Source of the DNA: Telluria beijingensis
Lineage (GTDB): Bacteria; Pseudomonadota; Gammaproteobacteria; Burkholderiales; Burkholderiaceae_D
Reading direction: 5' to 3'
Assembly: GCF_030770395.1 (NCBI RefSeq)
Contig: NZ_CP132480.1
Location: 288,153 to 352,152 of the forward strand
Length of the DNA stretch: 64,000 bases
The position numbers were made by a program, and so were the translations under genes. The notes under the pieces are model-generated. The model did not search any database and had not been told where the DNA came from. It was given only the letters and a program-made list of their open reading frames with translations. Positions 7,534 through 16,611 of this stretch are shown here, one piece after another. The stretch's first letter is position 1, and each line of letters opens with the position of its first letter.

Positions 7534-8931
7534 GTGACCATGACCGCATCGACGCCCTCCAAGTTCAAGCCGTACACGCGCCAATCGATTGTCACCGCGC
7601 GCCAATGGGAATGGCTCACGCCCGAGCTGCAGGAAGCGGTGCAGGTGGTGTCCCACGTGCTGCCGTTCCGCACCAACGCCTATGTGATGGATGAGCTGAT
7701 CGACTGGAAGCGCGTGCCCGACGACCCGATCTACCGCCTGACCTTCCCGCACCGCGACATGCTGCCCGCCCACGAATACGAGCAACTGCGCGAGCTGGTG
7801 CTGCACAAGAAGGGCGATGCCGCCATCGCGCGCCTGGTGCACGACATCCGCATGCGCATGAACCCGCACCCGGCCGGCCAGATGACCCATAACGTGCCGC
7901 GCGTGAACGACGCGCCGCTCAAGGGCCTGCAGCACAAGTACAAGGAAACCGTGCTGTTCTTCCCGAGCGCCGGCCAGACCTGCCACGCGTATTGCACCTT
8001 CTGCTTCCGCTGGCCGCAGTTCGTCGGCATGGACGACATGAAGTTCGATGCGCGCGAGTGCAGCGAGCTGGTGGCCTACCTCAAGATGCATCCGGACGTG
8101 ACCGACGTGTTGATCACCGGCGGCGATCCGATGATCATGAATACGCGCTCGCTCGCCGAATTCCTCGAACCGCTGCTGGCGCCCGAGCTGGGCCACATCC
8201 AGAACATCCGCATCGGCACCAAGTCGGTCGCCTATTGGCCGCAGCGCTTCGTGTCGGACAAGGACAGCGACGACCTGCTGCGCCTGTTCGAGAAGGTGGT
8301 GGCAAGCGGGAAGAACCTGGCCATCATGGGCCACTACAACCACGCGGTCGAGATCCGCCAGCCGATCGCCCAGCAGGCGGTCAAGCGCATCGTCGGCACC
8401 GGCGCCACCCTGCGCATGCAGGGCCCCCTGATCCGCCACATCAACGAAGACCCGAAGAGCTGGGCCGAGCTGTGGACCACCGGCGTGCGCCTGGGCGCCA
8501 TTCCCTATTACATGTTCGTCGAGCGCGACACCGGCCCGCGCGACTATTTCGCGCTGCCGCTGGCGCGCGCCCACGAGATTTTCCAGGAGGCGTATTCGAT
8601 GGTCTCCGGCCTGTCGCGCACCGTGCGCGGGCCGTCGATGAGCGCCTTCCCGGGCAAGGTCGTGATCGACGGCGTGGTCACCATCAATGGCGAAAAGCTG
8701 TTCGCGCTGCAGTTCCTGCAGGCGCGCAATCCCGAATGGGTGCGCCGGCCGTTCTTCGCCAAGTTCGACGCCAATGCCACCTGGCTCGACCACCTGAAGC
8801 CCGCGTTCGGGCGTGACCGCTTCTTCTTCGAGCTCGAAAGCGGCGGCCCGCTGCGCGGCCCCGGCGGACGGGTAATCCCGCTGGTGCCGGCCGGCCAGCG
8901 CGGCGGCGAAGCCCAGCCCGACGCGGCTTGA
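7534..8931 (+). CDS. KamA-like radical SAM protein (lysine 2,3-aminomutase family, divergent)
   Basis: The product is 465 residues. The GTG at 7534 is preferred because GGAGAA sits five bases before it; an ATG at 7540 is the alternative. The radical SAM cluster motif is CHAYCTFC (Cys150, Cys154, Cys157), followed by a TGGDP glycine motif and a GTKSVAYWPQRF segment that matches the aminomutase family's GSRTPVVLPQR. A PLP-lysine candidate is Lys375 in FPGK. The aspartates that hold the substrate amino group in clostridial lysine 2,3-aminomutase are not conserved: the equivalents look like an Arg and Ser368. It is therefore unlikely to be EpmB or a true lysine aminomutase. An MFS transporter gene starts 11 bases after the stop. 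The substrate is unknown. Confidence 0.8.
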   Translation: MTMTASTPSKFKPYTRQSIVTARQWEWLTPELQEAVQVVSHVLPFRTNAYVMDELIDWKRVPDDPIYRLTFPHRDMLPAHEYEQLRELVLHKKGDAAIARLVHDIRMRMNPHPAGQMTHNVPRVNDAPLKGLQHKYKETVLFFPSAGQTCHAYCTFCFRWPQFVGMDDMKFDARECSELVAYLKMHPDVTDVLITGGDPMIMNTRSLAEFLEPLLAPELGHIQNIRIGTKSVAYWPQRFVSDKDSDDLLRLFEKVVASGKNLAIMGHYNHAVEIRQPIAQQAVKRIVGTGATLRMQGPLIRHINEDPKSWAELWTTGVRLGAIPYYMFVERDTGPRDYFALPLARAHEIFQEAYSMVSGLSRTVRGPSMSAFPGKVVIDGVVTINGEKLFALQFLQARNPEWVRRPFFAKFDANATWLDHLKPAFGRDRFFFELESGGPLRGPGGRVIPLVPAGQRGGEAQPDAA

Positions 8932-8941
8932 CGCCGATCGC

Positions 8942-10222
8942 GTGTCAGCGATGCAGCCCGCCAGCAGCCTGGTTTCGCCGGCACCCCTGCGCCTGTCCGG
9001 CGTGGGGGTATTTTTCTACGTCTTCCTGCCGTTCGCGCTCGGGCACTTTTTGTCTTCGCTGCTGCGCAACGTGAACGCGGTGCTGGCCTCGCACCTGGTG
9101 GGGGTGCTGGCGCTCACGCCGGGCCAGCTCGGATTATTGACCAGCGCGTTCTTCTTCGCCTTCGCCCTGGTCCAGTTGCCGGTCGGGATGGCGCTCGACC
9201 GCTACGGGCCGCGCCGGGTGCAGGTAGTGATGCTGCTGCTCGCGTCAGGCGGCGCGCTGCTGTTCGCGCACTGCAGCAGCTTTTATGGCCTGCTGGCGGC
9301 GCGCGCCATCATGGGCTGCGGCCTGGGCGGCTGCTTCATGGCGGCGGTCAAGGCGATCTCCACCTGGATCGCGCCCAACCGGCTGCCGTCGGTGCACGGC
9401 TACCTGATCGCGGTCGGCGGCATGGGCGCGGCCAGCGCCACCATGCCGGTGCGCGCCGCGCTGGAATACACCGACTGGCGCGGCCTGTTCTGCCTGCTGG
9501 CGGCGCTGGTGGCGTGTACCGGCCTCTTGATCGCGCTGCTGTACCCGAAGGCCGATGGTCCCGCCGCCCAGCGCGGACCGCTGCTGCCGGCCCTGCGCGA
9601 AGTCTGGCGCGCGCCGAGTTTCAGGGCGGTGGCCTCGCTGGTGCTGATCCCGCATGCGGTGTTCTTCGGCGTGCAGGGTTTGTGGATCGGGCGCTGGCTG
9701 TCCGATGCGGGGCGCTTTTCCGAGCCCGCGGTCGCCTACCTGCTCTACCTGGGCATGGCGGCGGTGGTATTCGGCGCGATCGCTGTCGGCATGGTCACCG
9801 AGTGGGCCGGGCGGCGCGGCATGCCGCCGCTCGACGTGGCGGCCGCCGGCATCACTTTCTTCGTGCTGGTGCAGGCGGCGTTCGTGATCGGCTACCGGCC
9901 TAGCTTCGCGATGCTGTCGGTGATGTTCACGCTGGTGGGCACGATCACCGGCATCGAATACGCCATCGTGGCGCAATCGATGCCACGCGAACTGACGGGG
10001 CGCGCGGCCACTTTCCTGAATCTCTTGATCTTCATCGGCGCCTTCCTGGTGCAGGCCGGCTTCGGGCTGGTGATTGGCCTGTGGACGCCCGATGCGCTCG
10101 GCCGCGCGCCGCCCGAGGCCTACCGCGCCGCGTTTGCCCTGCTGTTGCTGATCCAGCTGCCGGGCCTGTGGCGCTTCGCGCGCCGGCGCATCACGCTGAC
10201 GGCTGGGCTTGCTCAGCCGTAA
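8942..10222 (+). CDS. MFS transporter coupled to the KamA-like enzyme
   Basis: This 426-residue inner-membrane protein has about twelve hydrophobic helices. The major-facilitator motif A between helices 2 and 3 reads GMALDRYGPRR, and FMAAVKAISTWIAP marks helix 4. The start is GTG at 8942 or ATG at 8951. It begins only 11 bases after the KamA-like gene, so the two are almost certainly cotranscribed, and translational coupling is possible. The pairing suggests the transporter exports the enzyme's product or imports its substrate, probably an amino acid or beta-amino acid. The direction and cargo cannot be read from sequence. Confidence 0.85.
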   Translation: MSAMQPASSLVSPAPLRLSGVGVFFYVFLPFALGHFLSSLLRNVNAVLASHLVGVLALTPGQLGLLTSAFFFAFALVQLPVGMALDRYGPRRVQVVMLLLASGGALLFAHCSSFYGLLAARAIMGCGLGGCFMAAVKAISTWIAPNRLPSVHGYLIAVGGMGAASATMPVRAALEYTDWRGLFCLLAALVACTGLLIALLYPKADGPAAQRGPLLPALREVWRAPSFRAVASLVLIPHAVFFGVQGLWIGRWLSDAGRFSEPAVAYLLYLGMAAVVFGAIAVGMVTEWAGRRGMPPLDVAAAGITFFVLVQAAFVIGYRPSFAMLSVMFTLVGTITGIEYAIVAQSMPRELTGRAATFLNLLIFIGAFLVQAGFGLVIGLWTPDALGRAPPEAYRAAFALLLLIQLPGLWRFARRRITLTAGLAQP

Positions 10223-10282
10223 CGTGCGAGGCAACATTTATTGTCAGATACACTTCCCCCATTCGTATTCTGGGGGAACGTC

Positions 10283-11599
10283 ATGCGTCAACCACTTCCG
10301 CTCCTGTGCGCGGGCGCCGGCATGCTGTTGCTGGCGGCCTGCGGCGACAAATCGACCTTGCCGGCGGGCGCCGACGTCGGTCCGCAACCGATATTGAAGG
10401 CGCCGAACAGGACGCTGATCCCGACCGTGCAGATCGCGCCGGCCAAGGGCTGGCCCGCGAACACGACGCCGACCCCGGCGCCGGGCCTGGCGGTGAACGC
10501 CTTCGCCACCGCGCTCGACCATCCGCGCTGGGTCTACGTGCTGCCCAATGGCGACGTGCTGGTGGCCGAGACCAATGCGCCGGAACGGCCCGCGAAAAAA
10601 GGCATCGTCAACTGGGTGCAGGGCAAGGTGATGGCGCGCGCCGGCGCCGGCGTGGCGAGCGCGAACCGCATATCGCTGCTGCGCGATGCCGATGGCGATG
10701 GCGTGGCCGAGTTGAAGCGCGTGTTCATCAAGGACCTGCACTCGCCGTTCGGCATGGCGCTGGTGGGCGACTCGCTATACGTGGCCAATACCGATGCGGT
10801 GGTGCGCTTCCCGTACCGGGAAGGGGCGACCGAAATCCTCGACAAGCCGCAGCAGGTGGCGCCGCTGCCGGGCGGTCCGCTGAACCACCACTGGACCAAG
10901 AACATCATCGCCAGCAAGGACGGCAGCAAGCTGTACGCGACCACGGGCTCGAACAGCAACGTCGCCGAGAACGGCATCGAGAACGAGAAGGACCGCGCCG
11001 CGATCCTGGAGATCGATATCGCGAGCGGCCAGACGCGCGTGTTCGCATCGGGCCTGCGCAATCCGAACGGCATGGCGTGGAACCCGGACACCGGCGCCTT
11101 GTGGACGGTCGTGAACGAGCGCGACCTGATCGGCAGCGACCTGGTGCCCGACTACCTGACCTCGGTGAAGGATGGCGGCTTCTATGGCTGGCCATACAGC
11201 TACTTCGGCAAGCACGTCGACACCCGGGTCGAGCCGCCGCGGCCCGACCTGGTGGAAAAGGCAATCGTACCGGACTACGCGCTGGGCGCTCACGTGGCGG
11301 CGCTTGGGCTGGCCTTCTACGAAGGAGCGTTGCTGCCGGCGCAGTACAGGAACGGCGCCATCATCGGCAACCACGGTTCATGGAACCGCAAGCCGCGGTC
11401 GGGCTATAACGTGGTATTGGTGCCGTTCAAGGATGGCATGCCGAACGGGAAGCCGGTCGAGATGCTGACCGGCTTCGTCAACAAGGAGGGCGAAGCCCAT
11501 GGCCGGCCGGTGGGCGTCGCGGTCGACCATAAGGGGGCAGTGCTGGTGGCCGACGATGTCGGCAACGTGATCTGGCGCGTGGTGCCGGATCCGGGTTAA
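10283..11599 (+). CDS. PQQ-dependent sugar dehydrogenase family lipoprotein (sorbosone dehydrogenase type)
   Basis: The product is 438 residues from the ATG at 10283, after GGGGGAA. A lipobox LAAC places the acylated Cys near residue 19, so the protein is periplasmic and membrane-anchored. It has the six-bladed beta-propeller features of soluble glucose/L-sorbosone dehydrogenases: [63 protein letters not shown] and [16 protein letters not shown]. The family oxidises sugars or aldehydes with PQQ as cofactor and feeds electrons to the respiratory chain. No PQQ biosynthesis gene is in the window. The true substrate is unassigned. Confidence 0.85.
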   Translation: MRQPLPLLCAGAGMLLLAACGDKSTLPAGADVGPQPILKAPNRTLIPTVQIAPAKGWPANTTPTPAPGLAVNAFATALDHPRWVYVLPNGDVLVAETNAPERPAKKGIVNWVQGKVMARAGAGVASANRISLLRDADGDGVAELKRVFIKDLHSPFGMALVGDSLYVANTDAVVRFPYREGATEILDKPQQVAPLPGGPLNHHWTKNIIASKDGSKLYATTGSNSNVAENGIENEKDRAAILEIDIASGQTRVFASGLRNPNGMAWNPDTGALWTVVNERDLIGSDLVPDYLTSVKDGGFYGWPYSYFGKHVDTRVEPPRPDLVEKAIVPDYALGAHVAALGLAFYEGALLPAQYRNGAIIGNHGSWNRKPRSGYNVVLVPFKDGMPNGKPVEMLTGFVNKEGEAHGRPVGVAVDHKGAVLVADDVGNVIWRVVPDPG

Positions 11600-11623
11600 T
11601 TCGCGTAAAGCACCAACTATTAA

Positions 11624-11652
11624 GGTCGTACCCGCGCAGGCGGGTACCCAAG
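11624..11652 (-). repeat. Palindromic intergenic repeat, copy 3 (left half of a doublet)
   Basis: The core is TACCCGCGCAGGCGGGTA with the ACCCAAGT flank. Together with the copy at 11696 it forms an inverted doublet downstream of the sugar dehydrogenase and before the convergent oxidase operon. Confidence 0.85.
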
Positions 11653-11695
11653 TCCTACGCGCTGCCACCATTGTTCGCCGTAGCGTCAGTGCATG

Positions 11696-11728
11696 AAACT
11701 TGGGTTCCCGCCTGCGCGGGAACGACGT
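11696..11728 (+). repeat. Palindromic intergenic repeat, copy 4 (right half of a doublet)
   Basis: The core is TTCCCGCCTGCGCGGGAA between AAACTTGGG and CGACGT. It is inverted relative to the copy at 11624, 43 bases away, giving a REPIN-like arrangement between two convergent transcription units. Confidence 0.85.
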
Positions 11729-11755
11729 ATCTAGGCAGCGGGTTCGAATGCGCCG

Positions 11756-12085
11756 TCAGGCGCACCCACTCACCAGCAGTACCGGAATCCCCATCCACGC
11801 AATCGCCACCACGGCCAGCACCGCGCTGGCCGCGGCCACGTAGTCCACGAACTCGGTCGACCCGGCCCGCAGGCGCTTGCCGGCGACGATGCCGATCCAC
11901 ACGCAGGCCGCAATGGCCAGCAGCGTGACACCCCCCAGCAGCCAGGGATTCGGCCCCTCCGGCCGCCAGGCGCCGGGCGTGCACTGGGCCGCCGCCACGA
12001 TATAGCTGAAGCCGAAATGCGCGGCCCAGATCAGGAAGGGAAGCGAGGCGCGCGTGGCGCGCCGGAAGAATTGGTCGTCCATCAT
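11756..12085 (-). CDS. Small membrane protein of the oxidase operon
   Basis: This 109-residue protein starts at the ATG at 12085 (a second ATG follows directly), overlapping the TGA of the fused oxidase subunit by one base. It has three predicted membrane helices, in the stretches LPFLIWAAHFGFSYIVAA, WLLGGVTLLAIAACVWIGIVAG and the C-terminal AASAVLAVVAIAWMGIPVLL. Translational coupling to the oxidase gene suggests a small accessory or assembly subunit, analogous in position only to subunit IV-type proteins. I do not recognise the family. Confidence 0.65.
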   Translation of the reverse strand: MMDDQFFRRATRASLPFLIWAAHFGFSYIVAAAQCTPGAWRPEGPNPWLLGGVTLLAIAACVWIGIVAGKRLRAGSTEFVDYVAAASAVLAVVAIAWMGIPVLLVSGCA

Positions 12086-14604
12086 CAATCCATCACCAGC
12101 AGCAGGCCGCGGATCACCACCATGGCGGTCAGGCCCTGCAGGGTCACGTAATGCCAGATCAGCGCGATATTGTCGCGCGTGGCGCGGTTTTCAGGCTTGA
12201 CCAGGCCGCGCCAGGCGCGCACGCACAGGTAAGGAGCGCCCAGCAGCAGCACGAACAGCATCACGCCCTGGAAGCCGAGCATGATCGAGATCGAGGCGTT
12301 CCACGCATCCCTGGTGCCGTCCAGGTGCACCAGGCGCCAGCTATGCACGTCGAGCAGGAAGGCGGCCGTGGTGCAGGCCAGCGCCGCCAGCGTGGTCCAG
12401 GCCATGCCATGGTTCGTGAGGCGGCCGCTCAACCAGACCAGGCCGGAACCCGCCAGCAGCAGCGCGGCTGCGCCGATGGTGTACATCCCATCCGGCAGCG
12501 AGGCCCCCGGCGGTGGGCAGATCTCGAGCCGCATCGAGGTGTGGATATAGGTGTAGGCGAAGGACCAGAAGATCCCGTAGATCACGATCAGCATGATGAA
12601 GGTGCCCCACCACGAATGCGAGGCCACGCCGCGCGCGCCGATCGGCAGTTCGAGGCCGCCGCCGACCGGCGCCCGTGTCATGTTCACGCTGCGGTCGGAC
12701 TGCCACAGCCAGCCGATGATGGAAGCGATCGCGATGAAGCCGCAGATGAAGGCCAGCACCATCGCCTTCACGGTCAGCAGCAGGAAGAAGCCGGCGGTGC
12801 CGGCCGCGCCGATCACGGTCAGCCAGCTGTCGCTCGGCAGGATCATCAGGTAGGTCGGCGTCGCGCTGACCGGGCTGGTGGCGATCGTCTCGCGGCGGCC
12901 GGTGACGGTGCCGGGCAGGTAGTGGCGGCCTTCCTCGACTTCCTTCGACAGGGTCGGCTGGTCCCACAAGGGATCGTCGGAAGTAATGATCGGGATGCTG
13001 CGGTTGCCGTAGTCCTCGTTGGGCAGCCATTCGAGCGTGGCCGCATTCCACGGATTACCGGTGTCTTTCTTCGGCCGGCGCAGGGTGCGGGTGGCGTCGA
13101 CGATCATGACCACGATGCCGAGGGCGAACATGAAGGCGCCCACGGTCGACAGCATATTGAGCCAGTCCCAGCCCATCTCGTGCGAGTAGGTATAGACCCG
13201 GCGCGGCATGCCGTACAGGCCCGTGATGTGCATCGGGAAGAAGGTGATGTTGAAGCCGCCGAACAGCAGCCAGAAGATCGGTTTGGCCCAGCGCTCGGAC
13301 ATCTGGTTGCCGTTGATGAGCGGCAGCCAGTAATAGATGGCGGCAAACACCGGGAACACCATGCCGCCGATCAGCACGTAGTGCAGGTGGGCGACGATGA
13401 AATAGGTGTCGTGCACCTGCCAGTCGAACGGGATCACGGCCACCATCACGCCGGTCAGCCCGCCCAGCACGAAGATGAACATGAAGCCGAGCATGAACAG
13501 GGTCGGCGCATTCATTTTTATCCGCCCGCTCCACAGCGTGGCGATCCAGCCGAACACCTGGATGCCGGTCGGGATCGCGACCGCCATGCTGGCCGCCGAG
13601 ATCAGGCTCATCTCGAGCACGCCTAGGCCGGCGGTGAACATGTGGTGGGCCCAGAGGCCGAAGCTGAAGATGCCGACGCCGACCAGCGCCACCACGATCA
13701 CGCGCCGCCCCACCAGGCGGTTCTGGGCGATGGTCGGGATCATGGTCGAGATCATGCCGGCCGCCGGCAGGAAGATGATGTAGACCTCGGGGTGGCCGAA
13801 GAACCAGAACAGGTGCTGCCAGATCAGCGGATCGCCGCCGCGCTCGGGATCGAAGATCGGCATGTTCAGCGCGCGCTCGAGCTCCAGCAATGCCGTGCCG
13901 GCGATCACGGCCGGGAAGGCGATGATGATCATCACGCCCACCACCAGCATCGCCCAGGCATACACCGGCATGCGGCGCAGGGTCATGCCCGGCGCGCGGG
14001 TGAACAGGATGCCGACGATCAGCTCGATCGCGCCGGCAATCGCCGAGATCTCGATGAAGCCGATCCCCAGCAGCCAGAAGTCGGCGTTCAGGCCGGGCGA
14101 ATACTTCATGCCGGTCAGCGGCGGATACATGAACCAGCCGCCATCCGGCGCCAGGCCCCAGAACAGCGTGCAGAAGAAGGCCAGGCCGCCGAAGGCATAG
14201 GCCCAGAAGGCGTAGGCCGACAGGCGCGGGAAGGGTAAATCGCGCGCGCCGAGCATGTTCGGCAGCAGGTAGACCGCGATCGCCTCGACGATCGGGATCG
14301 CAAACAGGAACATCATCACGGTGCCGTGCATCGTGAAGATCTGGTTGTAGGTGCTGGCCGCCACCAGGTCGTTGTCCGGCACCGCCAGCTGCACCCGCAT
14401 GATCAGGGCCAGGATGCCGGCCAGGATGAAGAACAGGATCGCCGTGCCGATGTACAGCAGGCCGATATTGGTGTTGTTGACCGACTTGAAGAAGCGCCAG
14501 CCGCGCGGCGTTTCCCAGACCTCTTCGAGGCGGGTCAGCTCCAGTGGAGGGCGCGGCAGCGGGTTCGGCAATTCGTCGTTCAGGGTAGCGTCGCGCGTCG
14601 TCAT
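12085..14604 (-). CDS. Cytochrome c oxidase, fused subunits I and III
   Basis: This 839-residue membrane protein joins two normally separate subunits. Residues about 1-530 are subunit I (CtaD-type): GHPEVY near 270-275 carries the Glu of A1-type enzymes and the His-Tyr pair, WAHHMF near 320 supplies CuB histidines and AHLHYV near 406 the heme a/a3 histidines. After a linker with charged segments, about residues 580-839 resemble subunit III (CtaE-type), with several further helices. It reduces O2 to water and pumps protons in the cytoplasmic membrane. ATGA overlap links it to subunit II upstream. No heme a synthesis or CuB assembly gene (ctaA, ctaB, ctaG, SURF1) is present here. Confidence 0.92.
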   Translation of the reverse strand: MTTRDATLNDELPNPLPRPPLELTRLEEVWETPRGWRFFKSVNNTNIGLLYIGTAILFFILAGILALIMRVQLAVPDNDLVAASTYNQIFTMHGTVMMFLFAIPIVEAIAVYLLPNMLGARDLPFPRLSAYAFWAYAFGGLAFFCTLFWGLAPDGGWFMYPPLTGMKYSPGLNADFWLLGIGFIEISAIAGAIELIVGILFTRAPGMTLRRMPVYAWAMLVVGVMIIIAFPAVIAGTALLELERALNMPIFDPERGGDPLIWQHLFWFFGHPEVYIIFLPAAGMISTMIPTIAQNRLVGRRVIVVALVGVGIFSFGLWAHHMFTAGLGVLEMSLISAASMAVAIPTGIQVFGWIATLWSGRIKMNAPTLFMLGFMFIFVLGGLTGVMVAVIPFDWQVHDTYFIVAHLHYVLIGGMVFPVFAAIYYWLPLINGNQMSERWAKPIFWLLFGGFNITFFPMHITGLYGMPRRVYTYSHEMGWDWLNMLSTVGAFMFALGIVVMIVDATRTLRRPKKDTGNPWNAATLEWLPNEDYGNRSIPIITSDDPLWDQPTLSKEVEEGRHYLPGTVTGRRETIATSPVSATPTYLMILPSDSWLTVIGAAGTAGFFLLLTVKAMVLAFICGFIAIASIIGWLWQSDRSVNMTRAPVGGGLELPIGARGVASHSWWGTFIMLIVIYGIFWSFAYTYIHTSMRLEICPPPGASLPDGMYTIGAAALLLAGSGLVWLSGRLTNHGMAWTTLAALACTTAAFLLDVHSWRLVHLDGTRDAWNASISIMLGFQGVMLFVLLLGAPYLCVRAWRGLVKPENRATRDNIALIWHYVTLQGLTAMVVIRGLLLVMD

Positions 14605-15563
14605 TTGAGGTGCTCGAGATAGGTGGCCATTGCGCGCAGGGTCTCGCCGTCCAGGTCAGGGGTGGGCGGCATGAACACGCCCGGCTTGATGGCTTGCGGG
14701 TCGGCGATCCAGCCGGCCAGCGTGCCGCGGTGGTTGCGCAGGGTACCGGCGGCGATCTCGCGGCGGCTGCCGACGTGGGTCAGGTCCGGCCCCAGGCGCG
14801 AGGTGTCGGCGATCCGTTCCTGCTGCGAGAACGGCGGCACGTCGGTCACGCCGCGGATGGTGTGGCAGGCCTGGCATTGCTGCGCCAAAAAGGCGTCGCG
14901 GCCGCGCTGCAGCACGGTGGTGTCGGCCGGCAGCGCGGGCTGGGCCCGGCGCGCCAGCCAGGCGTCGAATTCGGCGCGCGGCAGGGCGATCACGTGGAAG
15001 GCCATGCGCGCGTGCTGCTCGCCGCAGTATTCGGCGCACTGGCCGCGGTAGACGCCCGGCTTGTCGGCGCGCAGGGTCAGGCCGGTGACGCGGCCCGGAA
15101 TCATGTCGCGCTTGCCGGCCAGCGCCGGCACCCACAGGCTGTGGATCACGTCGGAGGCCGTCATGCCGAGATAGACCGGTTCGCCGACCGGGATGTGGAT
15201 TTCGTTGGCGGTGATGATCTCGCGATTGCTGGCAGGGTCGCGGTAGCGCACTTCCCACCACCACATCTTGCCGGTGACGGAAATGCTCATCGCCTTGTGC
15301 GAGGTCTGTTCGGCCAGTTGCGCGCTGCGCCAGGTGCTCCATGCCAGCAGGGCGGTGAGCACCACCACCGGGAAGGCGATGCCGGCGCCGAACAGCCAGA
15401 TGCCGGGCCTGACCGGGCGCGCCTGTCGCCGCATGGCGAGCGCCAGCAAGGCCATCACGAACACGAAGATGAGCGTGCCGCCGATGAACAGCACCCAGGT
15501 GAACTGGTGGATGATGGCGGCGTCGGCGCCGGCCGGGTGGAGGACGGATTGCAGGTCGTTCAT
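14601..15563 (-). CDS. Cytochrome c oxidase subunit II with C-terminal cytochrome c domain
   Basis: The product is 320 residues from the ATG at 15563, which overlaps the upstream stop as ATGA. Two membrane helices (about 20-45 and 58-80) are followed by the cupredoxin domain with the CuA site CAEYCGEQHARM (about 178-190). A fused monoheme cytochrome c follows, with heme motif CQACH near residue 231 and a C-terminal MPPTPDL axial-Met region. This makes the enzyme caa3-like: electrons enter at the fused heme, pass to CuA and then to subunit I. The tail is clearly related to the two lipoprotein cytochromes at 15560-15955 and 16608-16970. Confidence 0.92.
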   Translation of the reverse strand: MNDLQSVLHPAGADAAIIHQFTWVLFIGGTLIFVFVMALLALAMRRQARPVRPGIWLFGAGIAFPVVVLTALLAWSTWRSAQLAEQTSHKAMSISVTGKMWWWEVRYRDPASNREIITANEIHIPVGEPVYLGMTASDVIHSLWVPALAGKRDMIPGRVTGLTLRADKPGVYRGQCAEYCGEQHARMAFHVIALPRAEFDAWLARRAQPALPADTTVLQRGRDAFLAQQCQACHTIRGVTDVPPFSQQERIADTSRLGPDLTHVGSRREIAAGTLRNHRGTLAGWIADPQAIKPGVFMPPTPDLDGETLRAMATYLEHLK

Positions 15564-15955
15564 TTCAGGGTGTACATGAAAGCCGCCATATGGCGCGCCT
15601 CTTGTTCGGAAATGCCGAGCGCCGGCATCAGGGTGCCGGGCTTGACCGCGGGTGGGTTCTGCAGGAAGCGGATCATGTTCTCGGGCTGGTTCGGGATGCT
15701 GCCCGCGATATAGCTCAGGCGGCCCATGTACTGCAGCGAAGGGCCGGCATCGCCGTTCGTGCCCTGCACCTCGGGAATGAAGTGGCAGGCGGCGCACTGG
15801 TATTGCTGGGTCAGCAGGCGGCCGCGCTCCGGGTCGCCGCCTTCGACGCGGCTGGACTTGTCCTGGCTGCCGCAGCCGCTCGCCAGCACGGCGCACAGCA
15901 GCATGGCGCCGGTGCGCCAGGCCGGATGCAGGCGATCGTATTGACAGATATTCAT
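15560..15955 (-). CDS. Monoheme cytochrome c lipoprotein, first gene of the oxidase operon
   Basis: The product is 131 residues from the ATG at 15955; a GTG at 15961 would add two. A lipobox-like AVLASGC precedes the mature domain, so the protein should be tethered at the membrane. The heme motif is CAACH and the axial Met lies in TLMPALGISE. It overlaps the subunit II gene as ATGA. Segments such as YIAGSIPN, PENMIRFLQNP and MPALGISEQEA repeat almost the same pattern as in the divergent lipoprotein at 16608-16970, so the two are paralogues. The likely role is electron donor to the CuA-containing subunit. Confidence 0.85.
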   Translation of the reverse strand: MNICQYDRLHPAWRTGAMLLCAVLASGCGSQDKSSRVEGGDPERGRLLTQQYQCAACHFIPEVQGTNGDAGPSLQYMGRLSYIAGSIPNQPENMIRFLQNPPAVKPGTLMPALGISEQEARHMAAFMYTLK

Positions 15956-15968
15956 GCGCACGGTTGGT

Positions 15969-15998
15969 TTTTCGTGAAAAAGCTGTGGCTTTTATAAT
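15969..15998 (+). promoter_or_regulatory. Promoter candidate for the divergent cytochrome pair
   Basis: A perfect -10, TATAAT (15993-15998), has a weak -35 TTTTCG (15969-15974) 18 bases upstream. It sits in the AT-rich 86-bp gap between the oxidase operon and the plus-strand cytochromes, 43 bases before the ATG at 16042. Confidence 0.5.
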
Positions 15999-16041
15999 AC
16001 AAGAAATTAGATGTCATTTTTTTAACGGAACGCCCTAGGTT

Positions 16042-16611
16042 ATGCTATCCAATCGTGCACGACTTATCGTCAAGACCATCGCGCTGACCCTGACGGGGTT
16101 GGGTGTGGCCGGCGCCATCGGCGGCCTGGTCGTGCTGCGCGGCGGCTTCTACGACATCAGCGCCACCGAGCAGCACTATCCGTTCATCTATACCGTGCTG
16201 GCCCAGGGCATGCAGGCCTCGGTTGCCCACCATGCGCGCGATATCGTGGCGCCCGCCGACCTGGGTGCGCCGGCACGGGTGCCGCGCGGCGCCGCGCTGT
16301 ACCAGGCCAACTGCGTGCAATGCCATGGCGGCCCGGGCGTGGCGCCGTCGCTGCATGGCCTGAGCATGCAGCCGGCGCCGGGGCCGCTGGTCGATGCCGA
16401 CACCAACTGGAAGGCGCGCGAGCTGTACTGGATCACCCGCCATGGGGTCAAGATGAGCGGCATGCCGGCCTGGGAATACCACCTGAGCGAAGACGAGTTG
16501 TGGGACGTGGTGGCGTTTGTCAGCGCCATGCCCGGCATGACGCAGGGCGATTTCCGGCGCCTGACCGGGGATCCCGTCGCCCAGTCATCGACCGCAGGGG
16601 AGGCGCCATGA
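16042..16611 (+). CDS. Membrane-anchored cytochrome c
   Basis: This 189-residue protein has an N-terminal membrane helix (about 10-31, within IVKTIALTLTGLGVAGAI), without a clear signal-peptidase site, so it is probably anchored with its heme domain in the periplasm. The heme motif is CVQCH near residue 92, and the sixth-ligand Met is probably in KMSGMPAWEYHLSEDELW, a pattern common in cbb3-CcoP/cytochrome c551-like domains. It overlaps the next cytochrome gene as ATGA. Its divergent position facing a heme-copper oxidase operon makes it an electron-transfer partner candidate. Confidence 0.85.
   Translation: MLSNRARLIVKTIALTLTGLGVAGAIGGLVVLRGGFYDISATEQHYPFIYTVLAQGMQASVAHHARDIVAPADLGAPARVPRGAALYQANCVQCHGGPGVAPSLHGLSMQPAPGPLVDADTNWKARELYWITRHGVKMSGMPAWEYHLSEDELWDVVAFVSAMPGMTQGDFRRLTGDPVAQSSTAGEAP

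Noticed and set aside
11734..11752. Sequence GGTTCGAAT resembling a tRNA T-loop
   Set aside because: There is no acceptor stem, anticodon arm or D-arm around it. It is intergenic DNA next to a repeat.
12151..13626. Plus-strand 491-codon frame antisense to the fused oxidase gene
   Set aside because: The product is rich in His, Gln and Arg with no fold, while the other strand encodes an obvious heme-copper oxidase.
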